A stretch of DNA of 64,000 nucleotides. It comes from Polyangiaceae bacterium. GTDB lineage: Bacteria > Myxococcota_A > Polyangia > Polyangiales > Polyangiaceae. The stretch spans positions 124,001 to 188,000 of the forward strand of contig CANJMI010000005.1 of assembly GCA_947475525.1 (NCBI GenBank), written 5' to 3'. This document shows positions 17,064 to 26,457 of the stretch, piece after piece; within the stretch, counting starts at the first letter, position 1, and each line of letters begins with the position of its first letter. The notes under the pieces were generated by a model. That model ran no database searches and was not told where the DNA came from. It saw nothing but the letters and a program-made list of their open reading frames with translations. The translations under genes and the position numbers were made by a program.

Positions 17064-17953
17064 CGGAACCGCGCGACGGCTCCGACACCGGGACCGAAGA
17101 GCCCTGGACGATTGCGCGCCTGCTGCGCTGGTCGACCGACGACCTGCGGCAACGCGGCTCCACGAGTCCTCGGCTCGATGCCGAGTTGCTGCTTGCGCGC
17201 ACGCTCAAGTGCGACCGGATCCGTCTCCTGATCGATGGCGCCCGTCCCCTCAGTCCGGGCGAGCTGCAGCACTATCGGGAGCTGCACAAACGGCGACGAC
17301 GCGGCGAACCGGTTGCGTATCTGCTCGGCGAACGCGAGTTCTACGGGCGCACCTTCCTCGTCGACCGGCGAGTGCTGGTCCCTCGGCCCGAGACGGAACA
17401 CCTCGTGGAAGTCGCGCTCGAGCGAACGCGCGAGGTCTCCCTTGGTGCTCGTGTGCTCGATCTCTGCACCGGATCTGGCGCCGTAGCCATCACTCTCAAA
17501 AAGGAGCGACCGACGACGCAGGTCGTGGCCTCCGACGTCTCGATCGACGCCCTCGCCGTTGCGAAAGACAACGCGCTGCGACTCGGGGCGCTGATCGCTT
17601 TCGTCCAGTCGGACGGCTTCGACGCCCTCGGCACGGACGCCGTGAAGCTCGACCTCATCACGGCGAATCCTCCGTACATTCCGGAAGCGAACCACGCGAC
17701 GCTCCCTGTCGACGTGCGCGCCTTCGAGCCGAAAGTGGCCCTCACCTCCGGCGCAGATGGCCTCGATCTAACGAGACGCATCGTCGCCGCGGCTCCTCAT
17801 GCTCTCGTGACCGGCGGCGTACTTGCAGTCGAAATCGACGCCCCAAGCAGCCATGCCGTTCGCGAGCTTTTCGAAGCGGCAGGATTCGAAGCGATCACGG
17901 TCACGCGCGACTACGCGGGCCTCGATCGAATCGTGTCAGGGCGCCGAAAGTAA
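17060..17953 (+). CDS. prmC: Peptide chain release factor glutamine N5-methyltransferase
   Basis: Methylates the GGQ glutamine of release factors using SAM. Motifs: GEREFYGRTFLVDRRVLVPR with PETEHLVE, SAM-binding LDLCTGSGAVAI, and the catalytic NPPYIPE. About 297 residues. The TTG at 17060 overlaps the preceding stop (TTGA) and is the best-placed start; the frame is also open further upstream inside the mutase gene, but no family residues lie there. Confidence 0.93.
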   Translation: MTEPRDGSDTGTEEPWTIARLLRWSTDDLRQRGSTSPRLDAELLLARTLKCDRIRLLIDGARPLSPGELQHYRELHKRRRRGEPVAYLLGEREFYGRTFLVDRRVLVPRPETEHLVEVALERTREVSLGARVLDLCTGSGAVAITLKKERPTTQVVASDVSIDALAVAKDNALRLGALIAFVQSDGFDALGTDAVKLDLITANPPYIPEANHATLPVDVRAFEPKVALTSGADGLDLTRRIVAAAPHALVTGGVLAVEIDAPSSHAVRELFEAAGFEAITVTRDYAGLDRIVSGRRK

Positions 17954-18004
17954 CGCCCAGGAAGGCTTTACCAGCCACCGCGTGCGAGAGTACCGTCGAG
18001 CGAC

Positions 18005-18136
18005 ATGGCAGGAGAACGCGAAGTCATTCCCACGGGAGCACCCGTCATCGCCCTTGCGGAGTCTTTGTCGGCCCTGTCGAAGTGGCTGTGGACCCCGCGC
18101 GACGAGGACCGAACGTCGGTAAACCCTGGGCCATGA
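18005..18136 (+). CDS. Putative small protein of 43 residues
   Basis: Reads MAGEREVIPTGAPVIALAES then LSALSKWLWTPRDEDRTSVN and PGP before a TGA that overlaps the next ATG (ATGA). Codons look like those of neighbouring genes with G or C in most third positions. It would have one amphipathic helix and no signal peptide. Support is limited to position, overlap and codon use. Confidence 0.5.
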   Translation: MAGEREVIPTGAPVIALAESLSALSKWLWTPRDEDRTSVNPGP

Positions 18137-18495
18137 CCGCTTCGATTTTCATCCCTCACGAACTTTGCGAGGCGCTCGCATCGGCAGGCAGACTCGAACT
18201 CGACGGCGACGAGCTCACCCTCACGACGGGACGAGGGCGTTACCGCGTCCGCGAAGCCCTGCGGGTCATCAAGGAGGTCGCGAGCGGGACCGACGCTCCC
18301 GGTCTTTGTGGGACGGTACAACTCCGCACACACGTTACCGACGAGCTCGGTGCCGAGCTGCTCGGAGATTCGATGCTGCTCGACGATTCAGCTTACGACG
18401 TCGTGCCGGGAGTCCTAGCCGAGCCTATCGGCCTATGGGAGCCGCTGCTCGACCGCACGCCATGCGGCGAACGGGCGCATCTGACGGCCATCTGA
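18133..18495 (+). CDS. Conserved-looking protein of unknown function
   Basis: 120 residues, soluble. Contains a run of short strands and one helix: TRGRYRVREALRVIKEVAS, ELGAELLGDSMLLDDSAYDV. It lies in the heme-biosynthesis gene run, 4-base overlap with the 43-residue ORF and 53 bases before the HemX-like gene. I do not recognise a family. Confidence 0.65.
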   Translation: MTASIFIPHELCEALASAGRLELDGDELTLTTGRGRYRVREALRVIKEVASGTDAPGLCGTVQLRTHVTDELGAELLGDSMLLDDSAYDVVPGVLAEPIGLWEPLLDRTPCGERAHLTAI

Positions 18496-18548
18496 TGCCG
18501 CGCTTGCGAATTTGAGACCGTGCCCTCTTGCGAGTACGCTTCACTACG

Positions 18549-19364
18549 ATGCCGACGTTGAGCTTTGTCTTTTTTGGCACTGCGGTGCTGACCTACCTCG
18601 CGGCGTCGTCGCTGTTCTATCTCGACGTGGCCAAAGGCCGTGAGGCCGCCATTCGCTGGCTCGCCCCCGCGCTGCTCGGTGCCGCCGCCCTGGCTCACGC
18701 ATCGTACGTCACGCTGGCGAGCTTTGTGGCGCACGTCTGCCCAGTCCATTCGCTTCAATTCATGCTCTCGATGGCTTCCCTCCTCGCCTCGGCGAGTTAC
18801 CTCGTCGCGCGCCATCGGGCCCGCATCGACGCGCTGGGGCTCCTGGTCGCGCCGCTCGGCCTCATCATTTTACTCGGGACCTTCTTCATCGGAACGTCTC
18901 AGCAGAGCCAGAAACTTCCCGCGAGTTTCATCGGCCTTCACGTGCTCGCGAGCCTCGCCGGCTTCGCGATGTTCCTGCTCGCGGGTGGAGCGGCGGTGCT
19001 CTACTTGGTTCAGGAAAAACGTCTGAAATCGAAGCGCATGCTCGAAGGAGGCCTGCCGGCGCTCGACTCGCTCGACCGCGCCGTTCATCGTTTCCTCATC
19101 CTCGGGTTCCCCCTCTTAACCCTCGCGGTGGTCAGCGGTACGGTTTGGACAAAGAGCGTCGCGCAAGGAACGCCACAAGAAGTGTTGCGACACATGCTGA
19201 GCTACGCGACCTGGATTGTCTTCGCAACGGTGCTCGGCTTGCGGGTCGTCGGCGGTTGGCGCGGACGGCGAGCCGCCTACGGGACGGTCGCGGGATTCGC
19301 ATGCGTCCTAGCGGTGCTGACGCTCTACATCGTGCGGCCGCTCCTCGCCCTCGGGAGAGTCTAG
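18549..19364 (+). CDS. HemX/CcsA-like cytochrome c assembly membrane protein
   Basis: About 271 residues with roughly eight hydrophobic segments. The pattern ASYVTLASFVAHVCPVHSLQ, SFIGLHVLASLAGFAMF with QEKRLK resembles the CcsA/HemX family (cytochrome c assembly domain). It directly precedes hemA, as HemX-like genes do in other bacteria, where they affect HemA level or cytochrome c maturation. The ATG at 18549 is chosen over an upstream TTG. The tryptophan-rich WWD loop of CcmC/CcmF was not seen, which favours a HemX-like role. Confidence 0.85.
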   Translation: MPTLSFVFFGTAVLTYLAASSLFYLDVAKGREAAIRWLAPALLGAAALAHASYVTLASFVAHVCPVHSLQFMLSMASLLASASYLVARHRARIDALGLLVAPLGLIILLGTFFIGTSQQSQKLPASFIGLHVLASLAGFAMFLLAGGAAVLYLVQEKRLKSKRMLEGGLPALDSLDRAVHRFLILGFPLLTLAVVSGTVWTKSVAQGTPQEVLRHMLSYATWIVFATVLGLRVVGGWRGRRAAYGTVAGFACVLAVLTLYIVRPLLALGRV

Positions 19365-19365
19365 C

Positions 19366-20733
19366 GTGCTTATCGTCGGGCTTTCGCACCACACCGCGCC
19401 AATCGCAGTACGCGAGAGGCTCGCCGTTCACGGTGAAGCGCACGAACAAGCGCTCGCTCGGTTCCGCGCCCTCGACTCCGTATGTGAAGTCGTCATGCTG
19501 TCGACCTGCAATCGGGTGGAGATCTACGCCGCGCCGGTTCCCGACGTGCCCTTTGAACGCGCAATCGCTGCAATCACGGGCGTGCTCGCAGATCTCGGCG
19601 GTCGCGAAGTGATCGCGCACCTCAGGTCGACCTCGGACCAGGCCGCGATAAAGCATCTGTTTCGTGTCGCGAGTTCGCTCGACTCGCTGGTCGTCGGCGA
19701 GCCGCAAATCCTCGGTCAATTAAAGGACGCGATCCGACTCGCCGAGGAAAATCACTCGCTTGGGCCACGTCTCACACCGGTACTCCGGCATGCGATGCAG
19801 GTAGCGAAACGCGTGCGGACGGAGACCGAAATTGGCAGCGGACAAGTGTCGATTCCCTCGGTGGCCGTCGATCTCGCACACCGCATTTTCGAGAGCTTCG
19901 AGGGCCACGTAGCGCTCCTGGTGGGAGCAGGTGAGATGGCTGAAGCGGCCGCGAAGCTCTTGGCGCGGCATGGCGCGAAACTGATCGTCGTGAATCGGAG
20001 TCATGACCGCGGTACCGAGCTTGCAAACACCGTGGGCGGTGAAGCGCGCCGTTGGGACAGGCTCCAAGAGAGTCTCGTCGAAGCGGACATCGTCGTGACA
20101 TCCACGGCAAGTCCGACGCCGGTTATCACGAAGGAACTCGTTAAAGGCGCGTGCAAAAAGCGCCGCGGTAGGAGCCTTTTTTTGATCGACATCGCGGTAC
20201 CGCGCGACGTCGCGCCGGACGTGAACGAACTCGAAAATGTTTACCTTTACGACATCGACGACCTGTCTCGCGCAGTGTCGAAAACACTCGCGGTGCGCGC
20301 GGCAGAGGCCGAGCGTGCGGAGAGAATCGTGATCGACGAAACGAAGCGATTCGCCATTCGGCGATCCCAAGAGGCCGTAACGCCGGTGGTCGTTGCGCTC
20401 CGTGAGCGCGTACACGAGGTGCTCGCGAGCGAGCTCGAGCGGAGTCTGAAGGGGCGGTTGAAACACCTCTCCGAGGAAGACCGCGAGAGTCTGGAAGCCA
20501 TGACGCAGGCGGCCGTAAACAAACTTCTCCATGGTCCGACCGCACAACTGAGGGCACTCGCGATGCAGCAGCGAAGCGAAGAAGCTGCCGCACTCGTGAC
20601 CGATCTCTTTGGGTTGGAAGAAGCGGTACGACTCGCGGCCGCGGCACCTCTCGTCGAGAACGCCGGAGACCCGCAAAGCCCCACCCCAACGGAGACCGAG
20701 GCGCACGACGCGCGTCGCGTGGCTGCCCGATGA
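19366..20733 (+). CDS. hemA: Glutamyl-tRNA reductase
   Basis: First committed step of C5-route tetrapyrrole synthesis: Glu-tRNA to glutamate-1-semialdehyde. Motifs: MLIVGLSHHTAPIAVRERL, catalytic Cys48 in STCNRVEIY, NADPH-binding LLVGAGEMAEAAAKLL, and EPQILGQLKDAIRLAEE. 455 residues, usual length. GTG start one base after the HemX-like stop. Overlaps hemC by four bases (ATGA). Confidence 0.98.
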   Translation: MLIVGLSHHTAPIAVRERLAVHGEAHEQALARFRALDSVCEVVMLSTCNRVEIYAAPVPDVPFERAIAAITGVLADLGGREVIAHLRSTSDQAAIKHLFRVASSLDSLVVGEPQILGQLKDAIRLAEENHSLGPRLTPVLRHAMQVAKRVRTETEIGSGQVSIPSVAVDLAHRIFESFEGHVALLVGAGEMAEAAAKLLARHGAKLIVVNRSHDRGTELANTVGGEARRWDRLQESLVEADIVVTSTASPTPVITKELVKGACKKRRGRSLFLIDIAVPRDVAPDVNELENVYLYDIDDLSRAVSKTLAVRAAEAERAERIVIDETKRFAIRRSQEAVTPVVVALRERVHEVLASELERSLKGRLKHLSEEDRESLEAMTQAAVNKLLHGPTAQLRALAMQQRSEEAAALVTDLFGLEEAVRLAAAAPLVENAGDPQSPTPTETEAHDARRVAAR

Positions 20734-21629
20734 AGGTTGTCCTCGCAACTCGGCGCTCGAAGCTCGCTCTCGCGCAGGCCCGCGCCTACGTCCGCGGACT
20801 CGTCAGCGCTCATCCCGGCCTCGAGGTCGAAGAGCTCCAGATCGTAACGACGGGTGATCGGATTCAAGATCGATCGCTTCAAGCGATTGGCGGAAAAGGA
20901 CTCTTCATCAAGGAAATCGAAGAAGCCCTGCTCGATCGACGCGCGGACTTCGCGGTCCACTCGATCAAGGACGTTCCGGCAGAGCTCGCAGGCGGACTCT
21001 TTCTCGCCGGCATTCCGAAGCGCGAAGATCCTCGGGACGCGGTGATTACGCGAGGAGGCGGACTCGATGCACTTTCTCAAGGTGCCCGGATCGGAACCTC
21101 CAGCATGCGACGCGCGCTCCAGCTCCGCGAGCTGCGGCCAGATCTTCGCTGCGAGCCGCTCCGCGGGAACGTGGATACGCGTTTGCGCAAGCTCGAAGAG
21201 CGGGAATTCGACGGCATCGTTCTCGCCTATGCGGGCCTCCGGCGGCTCGACCTCGCAAGCCGCGCAAGTCAGGTGCTCGAGCCCGAGGAGATGCTCCCAG
21301 CAGTCGGGCAAGGCGCCCTCGGCATCGAGTGCCGAGCAGACGATTCGCGGATGATCGCCCTGCTTTCTGGCAGCGATGACCTCGACACTCGAATCGCCGT
21401 GGAGGGCGAGCGAGCCTTCATGCGGGCCGTAGGCGGAAGCTGCGAGCTGCCCGTCGCAGCGTACTGCGTGATCGGAGATTCCGAATTGTGGCTGCGTGGG
21501 ATGCTCGCCGACGCGGACGGCGCCAACACACGGCGGGGTGAGCTGCGAGCGGCACGACCGACGAACATGATCGAAGCGCGCGCCCTCGCGGTGGCACTCG
21601 GTAACGAGCTTGGCGCCGCGCTACGCTGA
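20730..21629 (+). CDS. hemC: Hydroxymethylbilane synthase (porphobilinogen deaminase)
   Basis: Condenses four porphobilinogens into hydroxymethylbilane. Family marks: LATRRSKLALAQA, TTGDRIQD, GKGLFIKEIEEALL, AVHSIKDVPAE, GTSSMRRALQLRELRPDL, and the dipyrromethane cofactor Cys238 in VGGSCELPVAAY. 299 residues, usual length. ATGA overlap with hemA stop. Confidence 0.98.
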   Translation: MKVVLATRRSKLALAQARAYVRGLVSAHPGLEVEELQIVTTGDRIQDRSLQAIGGKGLFIKEIEEALLDRRADFAVHSIKDVPAELAGGLFLAGIPKREDPRDAVITRGGGLDALSQGARIGTSSMRRALQLRELRPDLRCEPLRGNVDTRLRKLEEREFDGIVLAYAGLRRLDLASRASQVLEPEEMLPAVGQGALGIECRADDSRMIALLSGSDDLDTRIAVEGERAFMRAVGGSCELPVAAYCVIGDSELWLRGMLADADGANTRRGELRAARPTNMIEARALAVALGNELGAALR

Positions 21630-21652
21630 CGGCGAAACGAGCAAACTTACGG

Positions 21653-22990
21653 TCAATTGCAGAGGGATTTGCAGTCGACGTTTCCCGTACGCGGGCACGT
21701 TAGACCAGGTAGAGACTCGACAATCGCCGTCCAAATCCCCTGCCGCGTATCGAACCACCACGCGTCGCTAAGCCGCCCGCAATCGCTGTCGCCACCGAAG
21801 ACGACGAAGGCCTCGCCGGTTGGAAGAGCCGCGAAGGCGAACGCGCTGCGTCGTTCGATGCTCGTCACGTCGGGAACGACGAAGTCTGCGGGAAAATCAC
21901 ACTGGGCCTTGGGCGGTTTGTTGAACGCATCGCCGACGATCGGGTGCTGCCACGCGAGCGTCCCAAGGTTTTCTGACGCGACGCCCGGCTCGAGGTCGAG
22001 CGTGAGCACGTCGTTGCGGTTGCCGAGAGCGGCGCCACCGTTGACGTCATCGTGACCACCAAACGCCACGAGGTGCCGGGGCTCGGCGGACTCGCCACTC
22101 CTGACAGACAAGCCAAGCTTGATGCGCCCGAAATCGAACCCTTGGGGGTGCGTCACGGCGAGCGTCGTCCAGGTCGCCGTCGCGAGGTCGAGCTCATGCA
22201 GGTCTTTCAAGAACGGACCGACGAAGGCATTCGCGTCGCCACCGTAAGCAAGGAACGCTCGGTGATTCACGGGATCGACCGCCATCGCGTGGAAGAGTCG
22301 CGGGGCTGGTACGGGGCCAACGGCGTCGACCTTGCGCCATTCATTTTTCAAGAGATCGAGCGCGTAGAGGTCGTTGGTCGGCGCGAACACAACCGAGGAT
22401 GGCGAGGTCGTCCCTCCGAACACCCACATCGTGTCACCGTCGAGTATCGCCGCAGAGTTTGCGCGAGGCGTGGGGCCCGTTCCCGTCGGCTTGAGCTGAG
22501 TCCATTCTCGGGTCGCAAATTCAAACGCCCATAAGTCGCCATGCAGCGTGTAATTGCCGGTTTTTCCCGCATCTCGATACCGACCACCGAAAAGGAGGGC
22601 GCGGTTTCGCGGCACGTCGGAGACCATCACGTGCCGGGCTCGCGGCGATGGGCCGGCGACGTCGAGCTTCGTCCAGCCACCGCACGCCGTGTCGAGAATC
22701 CACGTGTCACCGAGGTGCTGGCGCTTCGGAGCGTCACCGCAGACGACGACAGCCTCATCGCCTCCAAAGATCACGAACTCGGCGCCATCCTCGCGCAGCG
22801 CGGCCGAGCTGTCGGCGCGCGCCGAAGGGATCCCTCCAGTGGGCAACACCCCCGAGGTGCACGCGGGCTTGGTCGAGCTCGGCAAGGCCGGAGTGCCTCC
22901 TCCTTGCGACGAAGGCGAAGACGTTTCGACCGGAGTCTCGCTGCAGCCGGCAACGAAGCCGATGATCCCAAAGAAGGCGCGGAGGCGCAT
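21653..22990 (-). CDS. Kelch-repeat lipoprotein
   Basis: Signal MRLRAFFGIIGFVAGC gives a lipoprotein. The body has several kelch-type blades with repeated FGG and following W motifs (VIFGGDEAVVV, LLFGGRYRDAG, WVFGGTTSPSS, VAFGGHDDVNG, VVFGGDSDCGR), spaced as in a kelch beta-propeller of the galactose-oxidase type. No copper-oxidase residues are evident, so a binding role is likelier. Convergent with hemC; only 23 bases separate them. Confidence 0.85.
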   Translation of the reverse strand: MRLRAFFGIIGFVAGCSETPVETSSPSSQGGGTPALPSSTKPACTSGVLPTGGIPSARADSSAALREDGAEFVIFGGDEAVVVCGDAPKRQHLGDTWILDTACGGWTKLDVAGPSPRARHVMVSDVPRNRALLFGGRYRDAGKTGNYTLHGDLWAFEFATREWTQLKPTGTGPTPRANSAAILDGDTMWVFGGTTSPSSVVFAPTNDLYALDLLKNEWRKVDAVGPVPAPRLFHAMAVDPVNHRAFLAYGGDANAFVGPFLKDLHELDLATATWTTLAVTHPQGFDFGRIKLGLSVRSGESAEPRHLVAFGGHDDVNGGAALGNRNDVLTLDLEPGVASENLGTLAWQHPIVGDAFNKPPKAQCDFPADFVVPDVTSIERRSAFAFAALPTGEAFVVFGGDSDCGRLSDAWWFDTRQGIWTAIVESLPGLTCPRTGNVDCKSLCN

Positions 22991-23035
22991 TGGGGGAAGA
23001 TATCGGAGGTCGGGCGCGGCGTCACCGTTGGGAAG

Positions 23036-25282
23036 TCACGGAACCATGTGGGCGCGGAGGATCCGGTCCCCTTCGACGAGCGTCGCCCAAGGGCCCGAAC
23101 TCCGGCCGAGCCACGCGTACTGACCGTCGAGGTGCGGGTGATCGGCGTGCGTGACGAAAAACTGGCTCGAGCCCGTGTCGCGTCCCGCGAGCGCCATTCC
23201 CACAGAGCCGGCCCGAAAGACAACGGGTGCGGTTTCGCACGCCAAAGACGCTCGGCCTGGTGCTCCGCCGAAGCCATCGCTTGTTGGAGAGCCGAGCTGC
23301 GTGACGAACCCCGGCACGACCCGGTGGACGAGCATGCCATCGTAGAACCCGCCTTTCGCCAGCTCGACTATCCGAGTCACCGCGACGGGCGCCAGCGCGG
23401 GATCCAGCTCGAGGATGAGCTCGCCTACGTCACTTTCGAACACGAGCTTGACGGGTGCCCCAACGAGCCGAGACAGTTCGTCCGGCAACGGCAGCCCGGT
23501 ATCGGAGGCGGTGCACACCGATTTTTGATCGCCCCCAAGAATTGCTGCCAGCGCGCGCTCGGCGTGTTGCCGCACGAGCGGGTGCGCCGAGCGGCAGAGA
23601 CGACCTAACGGCTCCCGCGCACCGTCGAGCGCGAGCGCCCCAGCCGCGTCGCTCACGTGCATGATGGCCTCGATATCGCCGCTCGGCTCGAAGGCCTCGA
23701 GCAGGCCTATCAGGGCCTTGCCTACCTGAGGGGCGCCGCTGCGCCGGGTTGCCCGCTTCGGCGTCTTTCCGCGGTGCCTCTCGGGTTCCACGCGCCCGCC
23801 AATGCGGTCAGGGTGCTTCGCGATGACTTCAGCCGCGGCCGCCACAACCCCAGCGCTCTTCGACTCCAAGGCGAGCGCGAGAGGCACTTCGGGGTCGTCC
23901 AATTCGGGATGCTCGCCTATCAACCGAATGGCCGCCGCTCGCGCGAGGACATCGGAACCTTCGGCGTAGCGTTGCCACGCCCGGAGTCGCTTGCTGACAA
24001 GCTGGGTGCCGGGAAGACCGATCGCCATCACCATCGCCCGAGCACCGTAAAAGCCGCTGCCCGCCGCCTGTTTCGAGACCGTGCGGTCGCAATGTGCGAG
24101 CAGGGGATAATCGAAATCTCGCTCGGCGATCACGCGGGACGCAGCGCATCGAAGCATGCTGGTTCGGCGTACGACCGAAGGCGGCGCCTCAACCGCGACC
24201 TCGAGCTTCGCGTAGCGGTCCAGAATCGCGCGCGCGCCGTCGAGGTCGGTTATCGCGTCGAGCGCGGCAACGAGGCCGCCAAATTCCGGACCGACGAGAG
24301 CCGTGGCCTTGATCGGATCGTGCGTGTCCGGCAAGAGCGACGTCAACGCATCACGGAGCGCACGCTGCCCGGACGCGCCGAGCCTGCCAAGCGCACGAGC
24401 CGCCTCGGCCCTCTCGCTCGGGGTCGCCCTACCAACGGCTACAAGCTCGCCCAAGAGCGCGGGCGCCGCCGTTTCATCCGTTCGCCCGAGCGTACGTACC
24501 GCATGAATTCGGTCGACCCCTCCATCCGCCAAACGCGCGACGGCCACCTGGCGCGCACGCTCGGCGACGCTCGGGGGAAGGTGCTTCACTCGCCCGAGCG
24601 GCTGAAGCGCGAGAGCCCAAGGCTTGCTGCTCGCGCTTCCCGCGGCGAGCTCGAGCAACGCCACGCACGTTTCCTCGCGGAGACTTCCTCGCTGCTGCGC
24701 GATGTCTCCGAGCGCAAATACGGCGTCTTCTGCGTTGCGACCGCCTGCCGCCGCCCAATCGAGCAAGGTCTTCTCCGACGTGTCGGAGGCACAGCGCCCG
24801 ATCGCCCGCGCAATCGCGGAGAGCGGCCGGAGCGCTCTGTCAGCGTCATTCCGTTCGTGAAGTCCGACGCCCCGGGCGACGAGAGACGAGACCGTTGCAT
24901 CACGGGCCGATGCGCAGATGTCGCCCAGGCCGTAGGCCGCCCAGGCCACGACCTCGGGGTCGTCATCCGAGAGAGCGGCGAGCAACCGTGGGCGTTCTGC
25001 CGGGGACCGGAGGCGGGCGAGACCCCGTGCCCCCGCGCGGCGCACAGCGAGCTCATGGTCGGTGCCGTCCGCGTCCCGAAATTCTGCGGCGCGACGACTC
25101 AACTCAGCCCCCCTGAGCTCCATTGCGCGCGAGCCGAGCTTGCCAGCATCGGGCGACACCGAGGCGCTTGAAGACGCCAGTTCGTCCGACGACGCACTGC
25201 CACTCGGCCGAGGCTCCACCTCCCGTGGTTGACAACCCGCCGCGAGAACGACGATGGCCACAATCCGCGACGAAGCGCTCAC
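23036..25282 (-). CDS. HEAT-repeat lipoprotein fused to a cyclophilin-type peptidyl-prolyl isomerase
   Basis: 748 residues. Signal MSASSRIVAIVVLAAGC (GTG start) followed by a Ser-rich stalk. Residues about 60-580 are alpha-helical HEAT-like repeats (for example ALSDDDPEVVAWAAYGLGDI, ALESKSAGVVAAAAEVIAKH). The last 170 residues are a cyclophilin domain: GGFYDGMLVHRVVPGFVTQL, SPTSDGFGG and GSSQFFVTHADHPHLDGQYA. The catalytic Arg of HRVVPGF is kept, so peptidyl-prolyl isomerase activity is plausible in the envelope, with HEAT repeats presumably recruiting clients. Confidence 0.9.
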   Translation of the reverse strand: MSASSRIVAIVVLAAGCQPREVEPRPSGSASSDELASSSASVSPDAGKLGSRAMELRGAELSRRAAEFRDADGTDHELAVRRAGARGLARLRSPAERPRLLAALSDDDPEVVAWAAYGLGDICASARDATVSSLVARGVGLHERNDADRALRPLSAIARAIGRCASDTSEKTLLDWAAAGGRNAEDAVFALGDIAQQRGSLREETCVALLELAAGSASSKPWALALQPLGRVKHLPPSVAERARQVAVARLADGGVDRIHAVRTLGRTDETAAPALLGELVAVGRATPSERAEAARALGRLGASGQRALRDALTSLLPDTHDPIKATALVGPEFGGLVAALDAITDLDGARAILDRYAKLEVAVEAPPSVVRRTSMLRCAASRVIAERDFDYPLLAHCDRTVSKQAAGSGFYGARAMVMAIGLPGTQLVSKRLRAWQRYAEGSDVLARAAAIRLIGEHPELDDPEVPLALALESKSAGVVAAAAEVIAKHPDRIGGRVEPERHRGKTPKRATRRSGAPQVGKALIGLLEAFEPSGDIEAIMHVSDAAGALALDGAREPLGRLCRSAHPLVRQHAERALAAILGGDQKSVCTASDTGLPLPDELSRLVGAPVKLVFESDVGELILELDPALAPVAVTRIVELAKGGFYDGMLVHRVVPGFVTQLGSPTSDGFGGAPGRASLACETAPVVFRAGSVGMALAGRDTGSSQFFVTHADHPHLDGQYAWLGRSSGPWATLVEGDRILRAHMVP

Positions 25283-25291
25283 GGTCCCCTG

Positions 25292-25798
25292 CTACTCCAA
25301 CTCGCGCATCCGCGCCAACTGACGCGCATCGAGCCACGCGCTCACCTGCTCTCGCACGCGGCGGCCAAGGCTCGGTCGCGGGCTCTCAATCCAGGCTGGT
25401 GGCGGGCCCACAGCGTCGAGCCCGCAGCGCCGGAAGTTCGTGATCGCGCGCGGGAGATGCCAACCGCACGTCGCGATCATGACGCGACGAACGCCGAGCT
25501 TGGCGAGCAGAGCGGCGGTGAAATGAGCGTTTTCGACCGTGGACTGAGACTGCGCCTCGAGCAACACCTCAGCAGCAGGCGCACGCGTGAGGAGGATGTC
25601 GCGGATCACCTCGCACTCGACATGGCGAGACCACCGTTTGCCTCCCGACGCCACGATTCGCGCGCACCGGATTTCCTGATGCGCTCGAACTCCGAGTTCA
25701 ATGCGGCGAGCCAGAGCGCTCGATGGCCGTCCATCTCGAATCGCGCAGCCAAGCACAACGATTGCGCCGAACTCCTCGGCGCGTGGCGGCACGCTCAC
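25292..25798 (-). CDS. DUF218 (YdcF/ElyC-like) protein
   Basis: The GTG at 25798 overlaps the preceding stop (GTGA) and begins just before the domain; the longer open frame upstream has no domain sequence. The 168-residue protein shows IVVLGCAIRDGRPSSALARR, IVASGGKRWS, SQSTVENAHFTAAL and CGWHLPRAITNFRRCGL, matching the DUF218 family. E. coli members include ElyC/SanA (envelope biogenesis) and YdcF; the substrate is unknown. No signal or membrane segment in this form. Confidence 0.85.
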   Translation of the reverse strand: MSVPPRAEEFGAIVVLGCAIRDGRPSSALARRIELGVRAHQEIRCARIVASGGKRWSRHVECEVIRDILLTRAPAAEVLLEAQSQSTVENAHFTAALLAKLGVRRVMIATCGWHLPRAITNFRRCGLDAVGPPPAWIESPRPSLGRRVREQVSAWLDARQLARMRELE

Positions 25799-26340
25799 GT
25801 CGCTCGACCGACTCCAAGGCACTCGCGGATCCGCGCATCGATAGCGCCGAGCGTCGCAGCCGGAAGGTTTTCGGCCAGCACGATGTCTTCGCCGAGCGCA
25901 GTGCGGAGGATCAGTCGGCGGGAGTGAGGATCGCATCGCAGCGAGCGGACCTGGTCGACGGGTACTTCGACCGAGCCACGCCAGGGGAGCGGGCCATGAG
26001 CGATCCTAAGCGTCTCAGCGAGCAGTTGGATGCGCGTGCGGTTGACGACTTGAACGACGAATCCGTAGACCAAGCCCAGCACGGCGAGCACCATCGTCGC
26101 GCGGTGGACGGGCTGGAACTGACCCTCCCGCGAAGCGATAAGCGAAAGCACGACGACGAACCCTAAAACCGAAATCGCGTACAGCGGGTGGATTCGATCC
26201 CTCCAGGCCAACTCGACTTCGGGGCTCCGATCCATGCTGCCACGAAGCCTACTCCAAGCCTCGAACGCGGCCATGCTTTCACGCGGGGGACACGGGTCAA
26301 TCGTTGTCCATCCGTGGATCGCACGTGGATCGGGTTCCAT
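25795..26340 (-). CDS. PH-like membrane protein of unknown function
   Basis: Up to 181 residues. Two hydrophobic helices (YAISVLGFVVVLSLIA and ATMVLAVLGLVYGFVVQVV) are followed by a short domain containing TRIQLLAETLRIAHGPLPWR and VPVDQVRSLRCD, the pattern of bacterial PH-like domains. ATG codons at 26274 and 26235 are alternative starts. Coupled to the DUF218 gene by a four-base overlap. Confidence 0.6.
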   Translation of the reverse strand: MEPDPRAIHGWTTIDPCPPRESMAAFEAWSRLRGSMDRSPEVELAWRDRIHPLYAISVLGFVVVLSLIASREGQFQPVHRATMVLAVLGLVYGFVVQVVNRTRIQLLAETLRIAHGPLPWRGSVEVPVDQVRSLRCDPHSRRLILRTALGEDIVLAENLPAATLGAIDARIRECLGVGRAT

Positions 26341-26457
26341 GGGCCCAGCGAAGGGCGAGTGGCCTAAAGCATTCTAACTATTGAAATTCATGCGCCGACC
26401 GGCTCCACCACCCCACGGCTCGAACGGGCACCGAACTTGCACCGGCCAGCCGGTCGA

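Noticed and set aside
23657-25171. Large plus-strand frame of 504 codons
   Set aside because: It lies entirely opposite the HEAT-cyclophilin gene, whose repeats and active-site motifs are clear.
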